A stretch of DNA of 64,000 bases from Lysobacter alkalisoli (GTDB lineage: Bacteria; Pseudomonadota; Gammaproteobacteria; Xanthomonadales; Xanthomonadaceae), in assembly GCF_006547045.1 (NCBI RefSeq), contig NZ_CP041242.1:1064001-1128000 (forward strand), given 5' to 3'. The notes under the pieces were generated by a model, which searched no databases, was not told the DNA's origin, and worked only from the letters and a program-made list of their open reading frames with translations. A program made the translations under genes and the position numbers. Positions 23,808 through 31,652 of this stretch are shown piece after piece; the first letter of the stretch is position 1; every line of letters begins with the position of its first letter.

Positions 23808-25226
23808 ATGCACCTGAAGCTGTTGTCCGCCCGGTCCGGCATTGCCGTCGTTCTCACTCTTGCGGTATCCGGTCTGCTGACAGTGCAGATTCCAGTGCAG
23901 GCCGAGGCGCGCATGCCGCAGGCGCGCACCCTCGAACCGAACACGCTGGTTCCGAAGGGCGTGATGCGTTACGCGCCCAGCGGTTTCCCCGAGCGCGTCG
24001 TGGCCTCGCCGGCGCAGGATGCTTCCCGTGGTTTCGCCGTTGCTTGGCGCACCGATGTCACGGTGGGAGCGCCGGTGCTGGAATGGGTCGTGGCCGGCGA
24101 TTCACCGGACATGGGCATCCCGAACAGTGTCGTTGCCGCCACTCACGCGCTGGAGACCGAGAACGGCACCGCCCATCACCACCGTGTCGATGTCGGAGGC
24201 CTGCAGCCGGACACCCTGTACGCCTACCGCGTGCAGGGCGACCGTACCTGGAGTCCGTGGTACCAGGTGCGTACCGCCGCGGAAGCCGGCGAGGCGTTCG
24301 AGATGCTGTATTTCGGAGACACGCAGAACAAGAACGCCAGCCTGACCACGCGCGTCATGCGCGAGGCCGCGCGCCATGCCCCGCACGCGCGCCTGGCGTT
24401 GTACGCCGGTGACCTCGTGAGCGGCGGCGATGGCGAGGACGACAACGAATGGGGTGAGTGGTTCGATGCCACCGACGTGATCTCGCCGTCCATCCTGACT
24501 GCGCCCGCGCCGGGCAACCACGAATACTTCGAGGAATATGAGGACACACCGCAGGAACGCCGCGTACTCGGCAAACACTGGCCGGTGCAGTTCGCGTTGC
24601 CAGCCAACGGCGCGCCGGGCGTGGAACTCACCACCTACTGGTTCGACTTCCAGGGCGTACGGGTGGCGGTCATCGACGGTACCTCGGCGCTGGACCTGGG
24701 CACCGCGCAGGCACAGGCGCGATGGCTGGAAGGCGTGCTGGCCTCCAACCCGAATCGCTGGAGCATGGTGGTCACCCACCAGCCGTTCTACTCGCCGCGC
24801 GAAGGCCGCGACAACGTCCTGCTGCGCGAGCACCTGCTGCCGGTGATCGGAAAGCACAAGGTCGACCTGGTATTGCAGGGCCATGACCACACCTACGGCC
24901 GGCGCGGTCCCGACGACGGCGCCGGCACACCGGTGTTCACCGTATCGGTCGTCGGCGCCAAGCAGTACCGCCTCTCCGACGAGGCCAGGGCGACGATGAA
25001 ACCGGTCGGCGAGGACACCCAGCTGTTCCAGGTCATCCGTGTCGATGGCGGGCGCCTGCGCTACGAAGCCCGCACCGCCACCGGGCGCCTGTACGACGCC
25101 TTCGAGCTGATCGATGAAGGAAAGGGTGGCAAGCGCCGGATCGAGATCGAGCCCGGTCGCATCGACGAACGCTTCTGCGCCCGCGAGCAGACCCTCAAGG
25201 GCCGCAAAGACCGTTGCTGGGAGTGA
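23808..25226 (+). CDS. Exported purple-acid-phosphatase-like metallophosphoesterase
   Basis: 472-residue exported phosphatase. Signal peptide GIAVVLTLAVSGLLTVQIPVQA; then a fibronectin-like domain (about 65-165: RGFAVAWRTD...LQPDTLYAYRV) typical of purple acid phosphatases. The calcineurin-like domain has YFGDTQN, YAGDLVSGGD, APGNHEYF, VVTHQPFYS and GHDHTYGR, covering the dimetal ligands. Substrates would be extracytoplasmic phosphate esters. ATG 23808 has GGGAG eight bases upstream; the open frame from 23529 runs through the receptor start. Its stop overlaps the pyrophosphatase start (TGATG). Confidence 0.88.
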   Translation: MHLKLLSARSGIAVVLTLAVSGLLTVQIPVQAEARMPQARTLEPNTLVPKGVMRYAPSGFPERVVASPAQDASRGFAVAWRTDVTVGAPVLEWVVAGDSPDMGIPNSVVAATHALETENGTAHHHRVDVGGLQPDTLYAYRVQGDRTWSPWYQVRTAAEAGEAFEMLYFGDTQNKNASLTTRVMREAARHAPHARLALYAGDLVSGGDGEDDNEWGEWFDATDVISPSILTAPAPGNHEYFEEYEDTPQERRVLGKHWPVQFALPANGAPGVELTTYWFDFQGVRVAVIDGTSALDLGTAQAQARWLEGVLASNPNRWSMVVTHQPFYSPREGRDNVLLREHLLPVIGKHKVDLVLQGHDHTYGRRGPDDGAGTPVFTVSVVGAKQYRLSDEARATMKPVGEDTQLFQVIRVDGGRLRYEARTATGRLYDAFELIDEGKGGKRRIEIEPGRIDERFCAREQTLKGRKDRCWE

Positions 25227-25858
25227 TGGGCGTGAACGGTTGCCGCTATGGGTGGTGTGTCGTGGTCCTCGGGCTTATGTGGTCGTCGTCGATGGCCGTC
25301 GTGGCAGCGTCCGAGCCTGTTCGCCATCCTTTGCATGCCGCACAACCGGCGGCCGCACCGGACGAGATGCTTCTGGCCGTGGAGATCCCGGCTGGCAGCT
25401 CGATCAAGTATGAGATCGGCGGGGACGGACTGATCCGCGTCGATCGATTCCTGTCGATGCCGATGGCCTATCCGGCCAACTACGGTTCCATTCCACGGAC
25501 ACTGGGTGGCGACGGTGATCCGCTCGATGCGCTGGTGCTGACCCGCGTCCCGCTGCATCCGGGCACGTTGATCGCGTTCAGGCCCATCGGCTATCTGAAG
25601 ATGCTCGACGGAGGCGAGCGAGACGAGAAGATCATAGGCGTGCCGACGGAACGGATCGACCCTTCGTATGCCGACATCCGCGATCTGTCGGACCTGCCGG
25701 AGATCGAGCGCCGGCGCATCGAAGCGTTCTTCCGCGTCTACAAGGACCTCGCGCAGGGCGGGAACCTGGTGCAGCTGGAAGGGTTCGCGAACGCGTTGGA
25801 AGCCCGGAGCCTGATCGAACGCTCATTGCAGAGTTTTTCGCGCGCTGCGGTCGACTGA
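25226..25858 (+). CDS. Family I inorganic pyrophosphatase, predicted exported
   Basis: Hydrolyses pyrophosphate to two phosphates. The catalytic core has EIPAGSSIKYEI, YPANYGSIPRTLGGDGDPLDALVL (the Asp cluster binding Mg2+) and RRRIEAFFRVYKDL. Unlike the usual cytoplasmic enzyme (about 175 aa) it is about 210 aa and begins with a hydrophobic stretch (WCVVVLGLMWSSSMAVVAAS) that looks like a Sec signal peptide. The start could be ATG 25226 (coupled to the phosphatase stop), GTG 25232 or TTG 25214; all keep the signal. The pairing with an exported phosphatase suggests periplasmic phosphate release. Confidence 0.88.
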   Translation: MGVNGCRYGWCVVVLGLMWSSSMAVVAASEPVRHPLHAAQPAAAPDEMLLAVEIPAGSSIKYEIGGDGLIRVDRFLSMPMAYPANYGSIPRTLGGDGDPLDALVLTRVPLHPGTLIAFRPIGYLKMLDGGERDEKIIGVPTERIDPSYADIRDLSDLPEIERRRIEAFFRVYKDLAQGGNLVQLEGFANALEARSLIERSLQSFSRAAVD

Positions 25859-25883
25859 AGCCGTCCGCGGCAACGGGAACGGA

Positions 25884-27074
25884 TCAGTCCGGTTCCGTAT
25901 TCGGTGGCAACTGCAGCCCGCGAGCGGCGGCGCGCCGTTTCCAGCGCTGGCGCGCCAGGTGCCGCATGTCGGTAACGCGATCCATCTCATCGACGATTTC
26001 GTTGCCGAGCAGGGTTTCGACCACGTCCTCCAGGGTCACCAACCCCTGGGTATCGCCGTACTCGCCAACCACCAGGGCGATCTGCTGGCGCCGATCGAGC
26101 AGGAACTCCAGCAGATTGGACAGTGGCATGCTGTCGGGTACCGATGGCAACTCGCGGCTCAGGGTGTGCAGCGCTCTGCCACCTTCATCGTTGGCCTCCG
26201 CCTGCAGCATTTCGTCCTTGAGCACGAACCCGGTGATGCCGTCCATGTCGGCGGCGTAGATCGGGATTCTGGAGAACGGATCCGCAGACGTGGTTTCCAG
26301 TGCCTCCGAGATGCTCATGTCGCGCTGCAGCGCCACCATCACCGGGCGCGGCGTCATCACGTCGCGCGCCCGCAGCGTGGACATGCGGAACAGATTGCGC
26401 AGGATGCGCGATTCGCGCGGGTCGATCTGGCCCGATTCCTCGCCGACGCCGGCCATGGCGATGAACTCGTCGCGGCTGAACACGTGGGTCTGCTTGCCGC
26501 CCGAGACGAGGCGGGTCAACAGCTCCGAAACCCGGATCAGCGGGTACAGGATCACGATCAGTCCGCGGACGAAGAAAGCAGTCGGCGCCGCCAGCTGCCG
26601 CCAGTGCACCGCACCCAGGGTCTTCGGGATGATCTCGGACAGGAACAGGATCAGCAGCGTGGCGATAGCCGAGAACACGCCCACCCACGCACTGCCGAAG
26701 ACCACGGTCGCCTTGGCTCCGGAGCCGACCGCGCCGGCGGTATGGGCGATGGTGTTGAGGGTGAGGATGGCGGCCAGCGACTGGTCGACGTTGTCCTGGC
26801 GCAGGCGCTGCATCGCAAGCCCGAGTTTGGGACGTTTTGCCTTCAGGTCGACGATGTAGGAAGGGGTGATGCTGAGCAGTACCGCCTCGGCGACCGAGCA
26901 CAGGAACGAGAGCGCGATCGCACTGCCCAGATAAGCAACGAGGAGGAGAACGTCGGTGCCGTCGTAGGTCGTCGCTGCCGCACCTGTTTCGGCTGAGGCG
27001 GCAACCGACAGCGGTATCGCCAGCAGGGCGAGTGAGGTCAATCCCGCGGTACGGGCAGAAGGGGCGGTATTCAT
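25884..27074 (-). CDS. CNNM (DUF21)-CBS membrane protein
   Basis: 396-residue membrane protein. A hydrophobic N-terminal segment is followed by the DUF21/CNNM transmembrane region (helices around LLVAYLGSAIALSFLCSVAEAVLLS, FGSAWVGVFSAIATLLILFLSEIIPKTLGAV and a third near FFVRGLIVILYPL). Two CBS domains follow (VMTPRPVMVALQRDMS..., then QQIALVVGEYGDTQGLVTLEDVVE). It lacks the CorC_HlyC C-terminal domain that the homologue at 45418 has. Family members are linked to Mg2+ or other cation export. Start ATG 27074; the frame is open to 27209 without support. Convergent with the pyrophosphatase gene. Confidence 0.88.
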   Translation of the reverse strand: MNTAPSARTAGLTSLALLAIPLSVAASAETGAAATTYDGTDVLLLVAYLGSAIALSFLCSVAEAVLLSITPSYIVDLKAKRPKLGLAMQRLRQDNVDQSLAAILTLNTIAHTAGAVGSGAKATVVFGSAWVGVFSAIATLLILFLSEIIPKTLGAVHWRQLAAPTAFFVRGLIVILYPLIRVSELLTRLVSGGKQTHVFSRDEFIAMAGVGEESGQIDPRESRILRNLFRMSTLRARDVMTPRPVMVALQRDMSISEALETTSADPFSRIPIYAADMDGITGFVLKDEMLQAEANDEGGRALHTLSRELPSVPDSMPLSNLLEFLLDRRQQIALVVGEYGDTQGLVTLEDVVETLLGNEIVDEMDRVTDMRHLARQRWKRRAAARGLQLPPNTEPD

Positions 27075-27208
27075 GATTCCAACGGATCGTTCAAGACTTC
27101 CACAATAACCGTTCGCGGGCCTCTCGTTCGAAGCCGCCTCGCCGAGTATCCATGATGGTTGCCATCCGGGCTCCGGGAGCCCGTGCTGTCCGCATGGGAT
27201 AAGGTGCA

Positions 27209-27243
27209 CAAAAAAAAGGGTGGCATCGCTGCCACCCTTTTCT
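27209..27243 (-). terminator. Terminator of the aminotransferase gene
   Basis: On the minus strand AAAAGGGTGGCA-GCGA-TGCCACCCTTTTTTTT, a 12-bp stem with eight T residues, 22 bp after the stop codon. Confidence 0.93.
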
Positions 27244-27264
27244 TCCGTGGACTGGATTGGTGTT

Positions 27265-28758
27265 TCAGGCTGCGTCGGCCTGCTTCTGGCGCGGACCTTC
27301 CTTCAACGCCCGCCCGACCATGGCGACCAGCATGTCGATCTCGTCGCTGCTGATGTTGAAGGTGGGGGTGAAGCGCAACGAGTTGGCACCGCCGTGGATC
27401 ACGCCGATGCCGTGTTCGCGCAGCCATTCCTCGGTCGAGCCGGCGCCGTAGCACTTGTACTCCGGCGACAGCTCGCAGGAGAACAGCAGGCCGGTGCCCT
27501 GGACCTTGGTGATCGCACCGTCCATCGCGGTCTTGAGCTTCTCCAGCTTCTCGATGGCCTCGGCGCCGCGCGCACGGATGTTCTCGCGCAGTTCCGGCGT
27601 GACCTGCGACAGCACCGTGCTGGCGACGTCGAGCGCGCGCGGGTTGCTGGTCATGGTGTTGCCGTACAGGCCTTTCCTGTAGATGCCGGCGGCGCGCTCG
27701 TTGACCGCCAGCACCGACAGCGGGTACTGGCCGGCATTGAGCGCCTTCGAGTAGGTCTCCATGTCCGGTGCCTCGGCCTGCTCGAAACCGGGGTAATCGA
27801 TGATCGACAGCACGCCGTTGGCGCGCAGCCCGGCCTGGATCGAGTCGACCAGCAGCAGCGAGCCATGGGCCTTTGTCAGTTCGCGCGCGGCGTTGTAGAA
27901 GTCGACCGGCACGCTGCGGCCGGGATCGCCCTCACCCATCACCGGCTCCAGGAACATCGCCTCGATGAACCAGCCATGCTTGTCGGCCTCGGCGAAAACC
28001 TGCTTCAGCGTCTCGGTGTCGTACGGCGGCACCGCGATCACCGACTCTTCGCCGCGGTAGCTGGCGAGGTACTGCGCGTAGGTCTTGCGGGTCGAGTCCG
28101 AATACAGCGCCGGGCGGTCGGTGCGGCCGTGGAAGCTGCCCTTGACGACGACGCGCTTGATCGTGCGGCCGGCGTGGCGGGCGTCGGCGTCGGTCATCGC
28201 CTTGGCGTTGGCATCGACGATGCGGGCGGCGAGGGTGACCGACTCCGAACCCGAGTTCAGGCACAGGAACTTGCTGTACGGGCACTCGCGGCCGAGGCCG
28301 ATCGCGTCGCGCAGCAGGCGCTCGAAGCGCAACTGCGACAGGTTCGGGGTCATGATGTTGGCCATTGCCTGCGGCTTGGCCATCGCCTCGATTATCGCCT
28401 TTGGCGCATGGCCGAAGCCGAGCATGCCGTAGCCGCCGGAGTCGTGCAGCACCGCGCCCTTCAGGGTCACGATCCATGGCCCGCGCGCGGCCAGCGCCAC
28501 ATACGGATTGACTGCGTCGTCCTGGTAGAAGTTGACGTAGCCGGCTTGCACCGCGTGGATCTGCGCGTCCTCGTCGAGGTCGAGCAGTTCGGCGAACTCC
28601 TCGCTGATGCGGGCGTATTCGGCCGCGGCGGCCTCGATCGCCTCCGCCAGCTCCGGATGCCCGGCAGCGAAGCGCTCGATCGTGGCGTCGTCCAGCCCCA
28701 CGGTGCGGCGCACGCCGGCACGGGCGCGCAGAGGGACGAGGGTGTCGGTCACGGCCAT
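27265..28758 (-). CDS. Class III PLP-dependent aminotransferase
   Basis: 497-residue cytoplasmic aminotransferase of the acetylornithine/omega-amino-acid type. Landmarks are NSGSESVTLAARI (cofactor phosphate loop), KGSFHGRTDRPA, LLVDSIQAG (Asp pairing with the pyridine N, though the usual DE-Q reads DS-Q) and a Lys in YSKALNAGQYPLS expected to bind PLP. An extra N-terminal region of about 90 residues precedes the domain. Start ATG 28758 has GGAGGA five bases upstream. It is divergent from an Lrp/AsnC regulator, so an amino acid substrate such as lysine or a related diamine is plausible but not shown. Confidence 0.85.
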   Translation of the reverse strand: MAVTDTLVPLRARAGVRRTVGLDDATIERFAAGHPELAEAIEAAAAEYARISEEFAELLDLDEDAQIHAVQAGYVNFYQDDAVNPYVALAARGPWIVTLKGAVLHDSGGYGMLGFGHAPKAIIEAMAKPQAMANIMTPNLSQLRFERLLRDAIGLGRECPYSKFLCLNSGSESVTLAARIVDANAKAMTDADARHAGRTIKRVVVKGSFHGRTDRPALYSDSTRKTYAQYLASYRGEESVIAVPPYDTETLKQVFAEADKHGWFIEAMFLEPVMGEGDPGRSVPVDFYNAARELTKAHGSLLLVDSIQAGLRANGVLSIIDYPGFEQAEAPDMETYSKALNAGQYPLSVLAVNERAAGIYRKGLYGNTMTSNPRALDVASTVLSQVTPELRENIRARGAEAIEKLEKLKTAMDGAITKVQGTGLLFSCELSPEYKCYGAGSTEEWLREHGIGVIHGGANSLRFTPTFNISSDEIDMLVAMVGRALKEGPRQKQADAA

Positions 28759-28847
28759 GGAAATCCTCCAGATCAAATCGTTATCGATCCATTATCGGGA
28801 TTAATTCGTCGATAGACAGTGTTGATTTGATCGAAATATCGTTACAT

Positions 28848-28864
28848 TTCGTCGAATCGACGAA
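28848..28864. promoter_or_regulatory. Candidate Lrp/AsnC operator
   Basis: TTCGTCGAATCGACGAA, a 17-bp palindrome around a central A, lies in the AT-rich 122-bp region between the divergent aminotransferase and regulator genes. A second half-site, TTCGTCGAT, is at 28805-28813. Autoregulation and control of the aminotransferase are inferred from the layout. Confidence 0.55.
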
Positions 28865-28880
28865 TCATCCCATCGAGACG

Positions 28881-29312
28881 ATGAAAATCACACCTGCCGA
28901 CCAGCAATTGCTGTCCGTCCTTCGCGAGAACGCCCGCGCCTCCGCCGCCGAGATCGCGCGGCGGCTGAAACTGTCGCGGACCACGGTGCAGAGCCGGATC
29001 GAGCGGCTGGAACGCCAGGGCGTGATCAGCGGCTACACCGTCCGCGTCCACGACCAGGCCGAGCGCGGCCATATCCGTGCCCACATCATGATCACGGTGC
29101 TGCCCAAGCAGATGTCGTCCGTCGTCGAGGCCCTGCACGCGATGCCCGAAGTGCGTGTTCTGCATTCGGTCAGCGGCCCGTTCGATCTGGTCGCGCTGGG
29201 CATGGTGCCGACGGTGGCCGAGATGGACGAGCTGACCGACCGCATCGGCGCCATCGACGGGGTCGAGCGCACCACTTCGTCGATCATCCTGTCGGCGAAG
29301 TTCGAAAGGTAG
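28881..29312 (+). CDS. Lrp/AsnC family transcriptional regulator
   Basis: 143-residue regulator with an N-terminal winged helix-turn-helix (LLSVLRENARASAAEIARRLKLSRTTVQSRIERLERQGVI, split here: about residues 8-47) and a C-terminal RAM ligand-binding domain (AHIMITVLPKQ..., FDLVALGMVPTVAEMDELTDRIGAI). Such proteins sense amino acids and bind as octamers or dimers of dimers. ATG 28881 (MKITPADQQLL) is used; an in-frame ATG at 28827 would place coding sequence over the palindromic operator. Likely controls the divergent aminotransferase. Confidence 0.93.
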   Translation: MKITPADQQLLSVLRENARASAAEIARRLKLSRTTVQSRIERLERQGVISGYTVRVHDQAERGHIRAHIMITVLPKQMSSVVEALHAMPEVRVLHSVSGPFDLVALGMVPTVAEMDELTDRIGAIDGVERTTSSIILSAKFER

Positions 29313-29357
29313 GGGCGGGCTTCAGGCTCCTGGTGCCTGGCTGCCGACGTCGGCCTT

Positions 29358-29363
29358 TACAAT
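29358..29363 (+). promoter_or_regulatory. Putative -10 element of queA
   Basis: TACAAT, one mismatch from TATAAT, in an otherwise GC-rich stretch after the Lrp gene. No convincing -35 is seen. It overlaps the ATG at 29362, which argues against that ATG as the queA start. Confidence 0.4.
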
Positions 29364-29394
29364 GCCCGGTCCCCCGTCGTCGCCTGCCTCGCCC

Positions 29395-30438
29395 TTGAAG
29401 AAGTCCGACTTCCACTACGACCTGCCGCCCGAGCTGATCGCGCAGGCGCCGTTGGCCGAGCGCTCGGCAAGCCGGCTGCTTGTCGTGCCGCCATCCCCGG
29501 GAGCCTTCGACGATCGCATGTTCCGCGAGCTGCCCGGGCTGCTGCAGCCGGGCGATCTGCTGGTGTTCAACGACACCCGGGTGATTCCGGCGCGACTGTT
29601 CGGCCACAAGAGCACCGGTGGCCGGGTCGAAATCCTGATCGAACGACTGCTGGGCGGGGCCGAGGCGCGCGCGCAACTGGGCGTAAGCAAATCGCCGAAG
29701 CCGGGCGCGGTGATCGCGCTCGATTCCGGTGGCGAGGCCGAGGTGCTCGGTCGCGACGGCGAGTTCTACCACCTGCGCTTCCACCTCTCCGAGCCGCTGG
29801 AAAGCTGGCTGCTCAAGGCCGGCAAGCTGCCGCTGCCGCCGTATATCGAGCGCGAGCCCGGAGCGGATGACAGCGAACGCTACCAGACCGTGTTCGCCCG
29901 CCAGGCCGGCGCGGTCGCGGCGCCCACCGCGGGCCTGCATTTCGACGAGGCATTGTTGGCGGCGCTGAAGCTGCGCGGCGTGCAATCCGGCCACGTCACC
30001 CTGCACGTCGGCGCCGGCACCTTCCAGCCGGTGCGGGTCGAGCAACTCGACCAGCACGTGATGCACAGCGAATGGCTCAACGTCGGCGCCGAGCTGGTCG
30101 AACGGGTCCGACGCACCCGCGCCAATGGCGGCCGGGTGATCGGCGTCGGCACCACCGTGGTGCGCGCGCTGGAGTCGGCGATGCGCGACGACGGCACCGG
30201 CCGGCGCGAGCTGCGGCCATTCGCCGGGGAGACCCGGTTGTTCATTCTGCCGGGCTACCGGATCGGCTCGGTGGACGCGATGATCACCAACTTCCATCTC
30301 CCGGAAAGCACGTTGTTGATGATGATCTCCGCCTTTGCAGGCAAGGGCCGGGTGTTCGAGGCCTATGCCCACGCAATCCGCGAGCGCTACCGCTTTTTCA
30401 GCTATGGGGACGCGATGCTGCTGTTTCCGGGCACCTGA
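29395..30438 (+). CDS. queA: S-adenosylmethionine:tRNA ribosyltransferase-isomerase QueA
   Basis: Makes epoxyqueuosine in tRNA (GUN anticodons) by moving a ribosyl unit from SAM to preQ1-tRNA. Family strings: DFHYDLPPELIAQAPLAERSASRLL, GDLLVFNDTRVIPARL, PTAGLHFDEALLAAL, HVGAGTFQPVR, NFHLPESTLLMMISAFAG. With TTG 29395 the protein starts LKKSDFHY, aligning with the E. coli start MRVTDFSF, and has 347 aa. ATG 29362 would add 11 residues and overlaps a -10-like TACAAT. In related bacteria queA is next to tgt; here a three-gene ABC cassette lies between. Confidence 0.93.
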   Translation: MKKSDFHYDLPPELIAQAPLAERSASRLLVVPPSPGAFDDRMFRELPGLLQPGDLLVFNDTRVIPARLFGHKSTGGRVEILIERLLGGAEARAQLGVSKSPKPGAVIALDSGGEAEVLGRDGEFYHLRFHLSEPLESWLLKAGKLPLPPYIEREPGADDSERYQTVFARQAGAVAAPTAGLHFDEALLAALKLRGVQSGHVTLHVGAGTFQPVRVEQLDQHVMHSEWLNVGAELVERVRRTRANGGRVIGVGTTVVRALESAMRDDGTGRRELRPFAGETRLFILPGYRIGSVDAMITNFHLPESTLLMMISAFAGKGRVFEAYAHAIRERYRFFSYGDAMLLFPGT

Positions 30439-30527
30439 CATCCGACTTCGATAAAGTGTGTCTGCTCAAGCCGGTCCAGCACCATCGCCAGAGCTTCCCC
30501 TTTGTCACATTCCGAGGAGTTCTCCCG

Positions 30528-31613
30528 ATGAAGACTCGATTCGCTCTTGCCGCGCGTTGTCTGCGCGGCATCATCATGCCCCTGGCGGTCGTCGCCGCGG
30601 TCGCAGCCTGCGGCCAGCAATCGCAGCAGCCTGCAGAAAGCGGTGTCGACGACGCCGGCAACGTCACCCTTTACACCACCCGCGAGCCGGGACTGATCCA
30701 GCCGCTGCTGGATGCCTTCAGCGAGGAAACCGGCATCCGCGTCGACACCGTGTTCGTCCGCGACGGATTGAATGAACGCCTGCGTGCCGAAGGCGAACGT
30801 TCGCCGGCCGACGTGGTGATGACGGTGGACACCGGCAACCTGCTCGACCTGGTCGAGGCCGGCCACGCCCAGCCGTTGCAATCCGGGGTGCTGGAGGCGG
30901 CGATCCCGGCCCACCTGCGCGATCCGGAAGGGCGCTGGTTCGCCCTGTCGCTGCGCGACCGGGTCCTGTATGCGGAAAAGGACCTCGAGCTGGACGGCTT
31001 CGCCTACGAGGACCTGGCCGATCCGCAGTGGAAAGGCAAGGTCTGCATCCGTTCCGGTCAGCATCCCTACAACATCAGCCTGATCGCGGCGATGATCGCC
31101 CGCCACGGCGAGGCCGCCACCGAGCAGTGGCTGCGCGGGGTCAAGGCCAATCTGGCCCGCAAGGCCGCCGGCGGCGACCGGGAAGTGGCGCGGGACATCC
31201 TCGGCGGCATCTGCGACATCGGCATCGCCAATGCCTATTACGTCGGCCGGATGAAGAACAGCGAGGAAGGTTCCGAGCAGCGCCAGTGGGGCGATGCGAT
31301 CAAGGTCGTGCGGCCGGTGTTCTCCGGAGCCGAGGACGGTGGCACCCACGTCAACATCAGTGGCGCGATCCTGGCCCGTCATGCGCCCAATCGCGACAAC
31401 GCGGTGACCTTGCTCGAGTACCTGGTTTCGGACGCGGCGCAGAGCCTGTATGCGAAGGCCAACTACGAGTACCCGGTCAAGGCCGGGGTCGAGCTGGACC
31501 CGGTGGTGGCGAGCTTCGGTGAATTGAAGGTCGATCCGCTGCCGCTGGCCGAGATCGCGGCCAACCGCAAGCTGGCCAGCGAACTGGTCGACCGGGTCGG
31601 CTTTGATCAGTGA
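30528..31613 (+). CDS. Iron(III) ABC transporter substrate-binding lipoprotein
   Basis: 361-residue FbpA/FutA-like binding protein. ATG 30528 follows GAGGAG by eight bases. A lipoprotein signal ends VAAVAAC and the mature part starts with NVTLYTTREPGLIQPLLDAFSEETGI. The Tyr pair in IANAYYVGR is where this family binds Fe3+, with further contacts in LSLRDRVLYAEKD. It would deliver Fe3+ to the permease encoded downstream. No Fur-box-like 19-mer is evident in the 89-bp leader. First gene of a three-gene operon. Confidence 0.92.
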   Translation: MKTRFALAARCLRGIIMPLAVVAAVAACGQQSQQPAESGVDDAGNVTLYTTREPGLIQPLLDAFSEETGIRVDTVFVRDGLNERLRAEGERSPADVVMTVDTGNLLDLVEAGHAQPLQSGVLEAAIPAHLRDPEGRWFALSLRDRVLYAEKDLELDGFAYEDLADPQWKGKVCIRSGQHPYNISLIAAMIARHGEAATEQWLRGVKANLARKAAGGDREVARDILGGICDIGIANAYYVGRMKNSEEGSEQRQWGDAIKVVRPVFSGAEDGGTHVNISGAILARHAPNRDNAVTLLEYLVSDAAQSLYAKANYEYPVKAGVELDPVVASFGELKVDPLPLAEIAANRKLASELVDRVGFDQ

Positions 31614-31652
31614 ACCTGACCAGTGAGCCCGGCCAGTGAGGTCGGCGCAGGC

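Noticed and set aside
30439..30527. Fur box upstream of the iron binding-protein gene
   Set aside because: No sequence close to the GATAATGATAATCATTATC-type palindrome; only an isolated GATAAAG that could be part of a promoter.
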